Below are positions 6,400 through 10,671 of a DNA stretch of 10,671 nt, piece by piece (positions within the stretch are counted from its first letter, which is position 1; each line of letters begins with the position of its first letter). The DNA lies in contig JALRIU010000131.1 of assembly GCA_023255355.1 (NCBI GenBank), positions 1 to 10,671 on the forward strand. Reading direction: 5' to 3'. This stretch comes from Pseudomonadales bacterium. Lineage in GTDB: Bacteria; Pseudomonadota; Gammaproteobacteria; Pseudomonadales; JAHEIH01. Under the pieces are notes generated by a model that worked only from the letters and a program-made list of their open reading frames with translations, was not told where the DNA came from and made no database searches. The position numbers and the translations under genes are program-made.

Positions 6400-7138
6400 T
6401 GAAATCTTTATCTAAATTATTTTCTGACCACATTAGTGTTCCGCCAATAACAGCCGCTGGCATTACTAGTAGGTTTATGATTGGTATCATACTGACCACT
6501 GCAACACATGCTCCAAAACCAAGATAAGCCCAACGAAATTTGCGAAGACCGCGCGTCATGCTGCTAAAGCTTTGGCGGTTGTTATCAGCACAAAAGTCGC
6601 AGTATTGAATCGCCATTGACCATGCGCCAAATAAAAACCACAGCATAGGACTAACTAGATTTAAGATTGGAATAAAGGTAGCAATTAGCAAAACCACAAT
6701 AATGGGTAAAAAATGTGCCCATTTTTTTAATTCACGCCCTAATGCTCTAGGTACTAATAGCAGCCAATCAACCGCTTTTGTTGGCGATGGGACGGATTTA
6801 TTAAGCATGTCCGTTTCGACTTTTTCAGATAATAGGCCATTAAAAGGTGAGGCGATTAAGTTGGCCATAATGGTAAAACTGTAGGCCATTATGATCAAAA
6901 GCATCACGATAAACATCGGCCAAAGTATCCATGTGAGAAAGCTTAACCACTCAGGTAGATACCCCATCAATTGATCATTCCATGCATTGACTTTTACGTA
7001 GGCGAAACTGGTAAACCATCCGTATATTATGATGTTGATGGCAACAGGAATTATGATGAAGGGTCTTAGATCCTTGCGACGAATGGCCTGTAGACCACGT
7101 TTAAAATATTTAACTCCGGTTAGGGGGCTGTTTTTCAT
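6386..7138 (-). CDS. cysZ: Sulfate transporter CysZ
   Basis: Inner-membrane protein of the CysZ/EI24 family, which mediates high-affinity sulfate uptake for cysteine synthesis. The 250 residues compare with 253 in E. coli. Hydrophobic segments lie at about 27-45, 65-96, 143-176 and 204-236. Family signatures include LIASPFNGLLSE (94-105), VSPMLWFLFGAWSMAIQYCD (162-181) and MIPIINLLVMPAAVIGGTLMW (split at 217-226 and 227-237). The start ATG at 7138-7136 gives a basic N-terminus (Lys, Arg) before the first segment, matching the family. The Shine-Dalgarno is weak. It is convergent with rhlB (28 bp) and divergent from smrA (52 bp). No other sulfur-assimilation gene is in the window, so it appears to be a single transcription unit. 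Confidence 0.93.
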   Translation of the reverse strand: MKNSPLTGVKYFKRGLQAIRRKDLRPFIIIPVAINIIIYGWFTSFAYVKVNAWNDQLMGYLPEWLSFLTWILWPMFIVMLLIIMAYSFTIMANLIASPFNGLLSEKVETDMLNKSVPSPTKAVDWLLLVPRALGRELKKWAHFLPIIVVLLIATFIPILNLVSPMLWFLFGAWSMAIQYCDFCADNNRQSFSSMTRGLRKFRWAYLGFGACVAVVSMIPIINLLVMPAAVIGGTLMWSENNLDKDFMSAE

Positions 7139-7160
7139 AGAAGCTGCTTACTTTTGACAT

Positions 7161-7178
7161 ATGCCTGTATAATGGCAT
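7161..7178 (+). promoter_or_regulatory. Probable smrA promoter (-10 TATAAT)
   Basis: A consensus TATAAT lies at 7168-7173, 17 bp after a weak -35 candidate TGCTTA (7145-7150). A TTGACA at 7154-7159 is only 8 bp from the -10 and cannot pair with it as a standard -35. The -10 is flanked by the inverted arms ATGCC (7161-7165) and GGCAT (7174-7178). Initiation near 7180 would leave a leader of only about 10 nt before smrA. Confidence 0.45.
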
Positions 7179-7190
7179 TATGAGTGCAGC

Positions 7191-7853
7191 ATGGCAAATG
7201 AGTATGAGATGTCCGACGAATTAGATTTATTTATGCAAGAAATGTCTGGGGTTGTTCCTCTCAAGAAGAATGACAAAGCAGATATTGCAAAGCCAAATGA
7301 TAACGATGCGCTGACAGCAGAGGAGCGTAGGCGACTTGCTACCGAATTAAAAAATAATGTCGATCCTAATTTTTTGTCGGAAGACTATATCGAGATGCTC
7401 GATGCCTATTACATTCTTGATTTTAAGCGCAACGGCGTGCAAAACGGGGTGTATCGCAAATTAAAGCTAGGTAAATACCCTATTGAGCAACGACTGGATT
7501 TACACCGCATGACGGTGAAAAAAGCTCGTAAAGTGGTATTTGAATTTGTACAGCAATGCCAAGATAATGATCTTCGCTGTATTTTATTGGTTCACGGCAA
7601 AGGCTTGAGCCAGAAGATGCAAGAGGCCGAAGCTCCTTCTATAGACGATAAGGCAATTTTAAAAAGCTATCTCAATAAATGGCTGCAAGAGCTACCCCAG
7701 GTGATGGCTTTTCATTCGGCGCAGCAGGCTCATGGCGGCGCGGGGGCGGTCTATGTGCTGTTGCGAAAAAGTGAGCGTAAGAAGGAAGAAAATCGACGCA
7801 AGTTTATCGCTGGCCGAGATAAATATGGTGCTGATAGAGATCCTTTTGCTTAA
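7191..7853 (+). CDS. smrA: Smr-domain DNA endonuclease SmrA
   Basis: Cytoplasmic Smr-domain protein of the SmrA (YdaL) type; Smr domains nick DNA or RNA, and the cellular role of SmrA is poorly settled. The 220 residues exceed E. coli SmrA (187). The N-terminal part has an acidic start and linker (1-60), then FKRNGVQNGVYRKLKLGKYP (78-97), the SmrA pre-domain. The Smr domain follows with LDLHRM (102-107), HGKG (135-138) and HGGAGAVYVLLR (181-192). A basic tail (194-205) and a short charged C-terminus close it. A run of about 9 extra residues lies after HGKG (around 141-152). The closer match to YdaL than to SmrB (YfcN) was judged by eye. The ATG at 7191 has only a weak Shine-Dalgarno; the next in-frame Met is at residue 7. 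Confidence 0.85.
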   Translation: MANEYEMSDELDLFMQEMSGVVPLKKNDKADIAKPNDNDALTAEERRRLATELKNNVDPNFLSEDYIEMLDAYYILDFKRNGVQNGVYRKLKLGKYPIEQRLDLHRMTVKKARKVVFEFVQQCQDNDLRCILLVHGKGLSQKMQEAEAPSIDDKAILKSYLNKWLQELPQVMAFHSAQQAHGGAGAVYVLLRKSERKKEENRRKFIAGRDKYGADRDPFA

Positions 7854-7963
7854 GCGTTTTGTTTCTTAAATACTCTTCCGAAATGGGTGGTGGCATTGGC
7901 AATACTGTTAGCAAATGAGTTGCCATTGCTGAGCTTTAACGCGGTAAATAGATCTATCATCAT
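7850..7963 (-). CDS. Candidate small protein, 37 residues
   Basis: An ATG at 7963-7961 opens 37 codons ending in TAA (7852-7850), which overlaps the smrA stop in a shared TTAA. The product starts MMIDLFTALKLSNGN and ends with HFGRVFKKQNA, giving an amphipathic, basic-tailed peptide with no membrane segment. It lies 59 bp downstream of gatB on the same strand, after a strong hairpin. It fills most of an otherwise empty 169-bp gap and its codon choice resembles its neighbours. Against it: no Shine-Dalgarno is evident and I do not recognise a family. Function is unknown. Confidence 0.35.
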   Translation of the reverse strand: MMIDLFTALKLSNGNSFANSIANATTHFGRVFKKQNA

Positions 7964-7982
7964 CGAAGGTTTTATTATTAGA

Positions 7983-8010
7983 TGTCACCGCCGCATATAC
8001 GGCAGTGACA
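7983..8010 (-). terminator. Hairpin downstream of gatB
   Basis: TGTCACCGCCG (7983-7993) and CGGCAGTGACA (8000-8010) flank a 6-nt loop. On the minus strand all 11 pairs form, counting one G-U wobble; on the plus strand the same position is a C-A mismatch. The structure therefore favours the gatB transcript, starting 13 bp past its stop. The 3' side reads UCUAAUAAUAAAA, which is not a U-run, so it may be an RNA-end-protecting or attenuating hairpin rather than a classical terminator. Confidence 0.5.
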
Positions 8011-8022
8011 TATTGGCAAGGA

Positions 8023-9471
8023 CTAAGAAAGTTTTGCGAGTTTTTCAGTCAGGATTTTGTTGACCATGCCTGGGTTGGCTTGGCCTTTGGTGGCTTGCAT
8101 GATCGGTCCCATAAAGGCGCCCATCATTTTCTTGCGCTTACCTTCTTCGGCAGCAAGATAATTTGCCACTTCTTGAGGTTTGCTAGCCAAGACTTCTTCC
8201 ACGATCTGCTCCAGTGCTCCTGTGTCAGAAACCTGCTTCATGCCATGTTTTTCAATAATGTCATCAGCATTACCACCTTCATTCCACATCACTTCAAACA
8301 CTTTTTTGGCTTGTTTATTTGAAATGGTGTCGTCGCTGATGCGAGCGATCAAACCGCTAAGCTGATCTGGGCTAACAGGACATTGCTTGATGCTCATTTC
8401 GCTAGCGTTCAACTTGGCTGAAACATCACCCATGATCCAGTTTGCGCAAAGCTTGGCTTGACTGCTGCTTGAGGCTGCTTGCTCAAAATAGGCAGATAAG
8501 TCGCGATCTGCTGCTAAAATACCGGCATCGTAGGCTGAAAGTTGGTAAGTATCTTCAAAGCGCTTGGCTTTGGTATCTGGCAGTTCAGGAATTTGCTGGC
8601 GCACGTTGTCGACAAAGCTGTCATCCAACACAATAGGTAGCAAATCTGGGCAGGGGAAATAACGGTAATCGTTTGCCTCTTCTTTGCTGCGCATGGCTCG
8701 CGCTTTTTTAGTATCGCCATTGTAAAGACGGGTTTCTTGGGTAATCTTGCCGCCATCTTCTAGCACGTCGATTTGACGTTCAACTTCTAGCTTGATTGCT
8801 TCTTCCATAAAACGGAATGAGTTGAGGTTTTTGGTTTCAGTGCGCGTACCAAGACCTTCACCTGGGCGATTGACTGAAATATTTACGTCAAAGCGCATGG
8901 AACCCTGGGACATTTCGCCATCACAAATGCCGAGTGAGGTCACAATCGAATGAAGTTTCTTGGCAAAAGCTACTGCTTCTTCGGCGTTACTCATGTCTGG
9001 CTCAGTGACGACTTCAATGAGTGGTGTGCCTGCTCGGTTGAGATCGATGCCAGACATGCCGTGGAAGTCTTCATGTAGCGATTTGCCAGCGTCTTCTTCT
9101 AAGTGGGCGTGATGGATCCTAACAGATTTAGTCCGGCCATCAGCAAGCTGAATATCCACGTGGCCAGGACCTACGATTGGACGTGCCAATTGAGTGGTTT
9201 GATAGCCTTTTGGTAAGTCGGGGTAAAAGTAGTTTTTGCGTTCGAATTCGGAGGTCATGCCGATCTCTGCATCGATCGCTAGTCCAAACATTACTGCGTA
9301 TTCAAATGCGCGCTTATTGGGTACGGGCAAGGTACCGGGTAGGGCTAAATCAACCGCGCTTGCTTGTGTGTTCGGGTCGGATCCGAAGGCAGTACTGCTC
9401 CCGGAAAAAATTTTGGATTGAGTGGCCAATTGAACGTGTATTTCTAAGCCAATAACAGTTTCCCAAGTCAT
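8023..9471 (-). CDS. gatB: Asp-tRNA(Asn)/Glu-tRNA(Gln) amidotransferase subunit B
   Basis: tRNA-binding and kinase subunit of GatCAB, which phosphorylates the misacylated Asp or Glu on tRNA and transfers ammonia to make Asn-tRNA or Gln-tRNA. The 482 residues are full length. Signatures are WETVIGLEIHVQL (3-15), YFYPDLPKGYQ (81-91), HLEEDAGKSLHED (123-135), DLNRAGTPLIEVVTEPD (143-159) and NDYRYFPCPDLLP (267-279). The C-terminal GatB/YqeY tail (about 330-482) ends with the ATKGQANPGMV block (460-470). The zinc-binding cysteines found near residues 20-45 in many GatB proteins are absent (SGSS, ASAVDLALPG), as I recall for Pseudomonas GatB. The gene starts 10 bp after gatA, with its Shine-Dalgarno overlapping the gatA stop. 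Confidence 0.97.
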   Translation of the reverse strand: MTWETVIGLEIHVQLATQSKIFSGSSTAFGSDPNTQASAVDLALPGTLPVPNKRAFEYAVMFGLAIDAEIGMTSEFERKNYFYPDLPKGYQTTQLARPIVGPGHVDIQLADGRTKSVRIHHAHLEEDAGKSLHEDFHGMSGIDLNRAGTPLIEVVTEPDMSNAEEAVAFAKKLHSIVTSLGICDGEMSQGSMRFDVNISVNRPGEGLGTRTETKNLNSFRFMEEAIKLEVERQIDVLEDGGKITQETRLYNGDTKKARAMRSKEEANDYRYFPCPDLLPIVLDDSFVDNVRQQIPELPDTKAKRFEDTYQLSAYDAGILAADRDLSAYFEQAASSSSQAKLCANWIMGDVSAKLNASEMSIKQCPVSPDQLSGLIARISDDTISNKQAKKVFEVMWNEGGNADDIIEKHGMKQVSDTGALEQIVEEVLASKPQEVANYLAAEEGKRKKMMGAFMGPIMQATKGQANPGMVNKILTEKLAKLS

Positions 9472-9477
9472 GCTGCG

Positions 9478-9483
9478 CTCCTT
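9478..9483 (-). promoter_or_regulatory. Shine-Dalgarno of gatB, overlapping the gatA stop
   Basis: On the minus strand AAGGAG lies 6 bases before the gatB ATG (9471-9469) and shares bases with the gatA TAA (9484-9482). This fixes the GatB start and suggests coupled translation of the two subunits. Confidence 0.85.
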
Positions 9484-10671
9484 ATACCAAGCCTGTAGGT
9501 GTGCGTTGATGCCAGTCGCTGGCTAGTTGGAATTGATGAGCTAATTGCAGAACACCCGCCTCATCAAAATGTCGACCGATCAACTGTAGTCCTACCGGAA
9601 GGCCTTGACTAAATCCGCATGGGATTGACATGGCGGGTAAGCCAGCAAGGCTGACTGGAATGGTATAGATGTCTTCAAGGTACATAGCGATAGGATCACT
9701 GGTCTTCTCGCCGACCTTAAAGGCAGGTTGTGGGCAGGTTGGGCCCGCTATAAAGTCAACGTGCTGGAAAGCGTTTTGGAAGTCTTGGCTAATTAGGCGT
9801 CGAACTTGTTGAGCTTTATTGAAATAGGCATCGTAGGAGCCTGCAGATAGTGCATAGGCGCCAACCAAAATACGACGTTTAACTTCGTCACCAAACCCTT
9901 CAGCACGTGATCTCATGTAGAGATCCATCAGATCTGCAGGGTTTTCACAGCGGTGTCCATAACGAACACCGTCAAACCGTGAAAGATTGGCTGATGCCTC
10001 TGCAGGTGCAATCACGTAGTATGCTGGAACCGCTAATGCTGTATGTGGCAAGTCAATTTCAACTAGCGTTGCCCCTTGAGCTTGATACCAAGCTAGTGCA
10101 GCTTGTACCGCTTGAGCGGTTTCATTGTCCAAGCCTTCTCCAAAATATTGCTTTGGAATGCCGATACGAAGGCCTGCGACTGATGTCGTTAGTTTGGCGC
10201 TAAAATCGTCGATATGATGTTTGCTATTGGTTGAATCCTTGTCGTCATGGCTGGTCATGTGTTGCAGCATTACACTTGCATCGAGGGCGTTTCGAGCAAT
10301 CACGCCGCCCTGGTCCAAACTTGATGCGAAGGCAATCATTCCGTAACGCGATACTCGGCCATAGGTCGGTTTGATACCGCTAAGACCCGTTAGTGATGCG
10401 GGTTGGCGAATTGAACCGCCAGTATCCGTGCCAGTTGCTATGGGGGCTAATTGTGCTGCAACTGCAGCTGCACTTCCACCAGAAGATCCACCAGCGACGC
10501 GGCTGTTATCCCAGGGATTACAAGGAGTACCATAAAAACTCGTTTCGTTTGACGAGCCCATGGCAAATTCATCCATGTTGGTTTTGCCTAGCATGACAGC
10601 ACCAGCATTATTGAGATTGGTGACCGCTGTAGCGTCATAAGGTGCAATAAAATTATCTAGCATTTTAGAGC
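9482..10671 (-). CDS. gatA: Asp-tRNA(Asn)/Glu-tRNA(Gln) amidotransferase subunit A, 5' end outside window
   Basis: Amidase-signature glutaminase subunit of GatCAB, which releases ammonia from glutamine for GatB. About 395 C-terminal residues are visible, against about 485 normally, so roughly 90 residues lie beyond the right edge. The frame stays open to the edge: codons for Ser-Lys precede the Met at 10663, as in the family block GSKMLDNF, so that Met is internal. Counting from it, GKTNMDEFAMGSSNE is at 26-40, the amidase signature GGSSGGS at 58-64 with the probable cis-Ser at 60, and TDTGGSIRQPA at 79-89 with the probable nucleophile Ser84. The catalytic Lys is in the missing part. GGSSGGS and KPTYGRVSRYGM (98-109) are typical of GatA. 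gatC probably lies upstream, outside. Confidence 0.97.
   Translation of the reverse strand, partial: SKMLDNFIAPYDATAVTNLNNAGAVMLGKTNMDEFAMGSSNETSFYGTPCNPWDNSRVAGGSSGGSAAAVAAQLAPIATGTDTGGSIRQPASLTGLSGIKPTYGRVSRYGMIAFASSLDQGGVIARNALDASVMLQHMTSHDDKDSTNSKHHIDDFSAKLTTSVAGLRIGIPKQYFGEGLDNETAQAVQAALAWYQAQGATLVEIDLPHTALAVPAYYVIAPAEASANLSRFDGVRYGHRCENPADLMDLYMRSRAEGFGDEVKRRILVGAYALSAGSYDAYFNKAQQVRRLISQDFQNAFQHVDFIAGPTCPQPAFKVGEKTSDPIAMYLEDIYTIPVSLAGLPAMSIPCGFSQGLPVGLQLIGRHFDEAGVLQLAHQFQLASDWHQRTPTGLV

Noticed and set aside
7154..7173. TTGACA plus TATAAT as one consensus promoter
   Set aside because: The spacing is 8 bp, far from the roughly 17 bp needed, so only the TATAAT was retained.
8005..8322. 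Plus-strand ORF of 105 codons
   Set aside because: It is antisense to the conserved C-terminal part of GatB, with Phe/His-rich composition typical of a shadow frame.
8023..9471. Loss of GatB zinc cysteines as a sign of decay or novelty
   Set aside because: The same SGSS and ASxVDL pattern is, as I recall, normal in Pseudomonas-type GatB; every other signature is intact.
9482..10663. GatA as a complete 393-residue protein
   Set aside because: The frame is open to the window edge, the catalytic Lys region is missing, and the first Met is the conserved internal one in GSKMLDNF.
1..10671. CRISPR array, tRNA or rRNA gene, insertion sequence, phage or defence system
   Set aside because: No regularly spaced long repeats, transposase motifs, terminal inverted repeats or RNA-gene signatures were found by reading both strands.

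Overview
This window is about 10.7 kb of ordinary, densely packed housekeeping sequence from a gammaproteobacterium. The order lipoprotein < > hemA-prfA-prmC-moeB is the arrangement I recall for Pseudomonas and relatives. RhlB, CysZ, SmrA and GatB also read as gammaproteobacterial forms, and RhlB resembles the Pseudomonas type by eye. Base composition is moderate, and no gene stands out as compositionally foreign. The genus cannot be named from this alone.

Left part (1-1017): the 5' portion of a TPR lipoprotein gene runs leftwards off the window. It is divided from hemA by a 137-bp divergent intergenic region. That region carries four related copies of an 8-bp element and a dyad that overlaps a probable extended -10 hexamer.

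Centre-left (1018-4964): hemA-prfA-prmC-moeB is a tight rightward operon with overlaps of 4 bp and 1 bp and a 1-bp gap. HemA makes glutamate-1-semialdehyde from Glu-tRNA for haem synthesis. PrfA (RF1) terminates translation at UAA/UAG. PrmC methylates the GGQ glutamine of release factors, so enzyme and substrate are neighbours. MoeB is a ThiF-family adenylyltransferase for a sulfur-carrier protein.

Centre (5017-7853): rhlB, a DEAD-box RNA helicase gene, runs right after a 52-bp gap. It converges on cysZ (sulfate uptake membrane protein, leftward); a short 7-bp tandem repeat and hairpin fill the join and run into the cysZ stop codon. cysZ is divergent from smrA, a Smr-domain nuclease gene, across 52 bp holding a TATAAT box.

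Right part (7850-10671): the leftward gatA-gatB pair encodes two subunits of the tRNA-dependent amidotransferase GatCAB; gatA is cut by the window edge and gatC should lie beyond it. GatCAB implies that Asn-tRNA and/or Gln-tRNA is made by the indirect route. Between gatB and smrA lie a strong hairpin and a possible 37-codon small ORF.

I see no mobile element, CRISPR array, tRNA, rRNA, phage gene or defence system, and no convincing new multigene system. The best leads are small: the repeat cluster upstream of hemA, the small ORF after gatB, the heptamer repeat at the rhlB/cysZ join, and a changed zinc-ligand spacing in MoeB.
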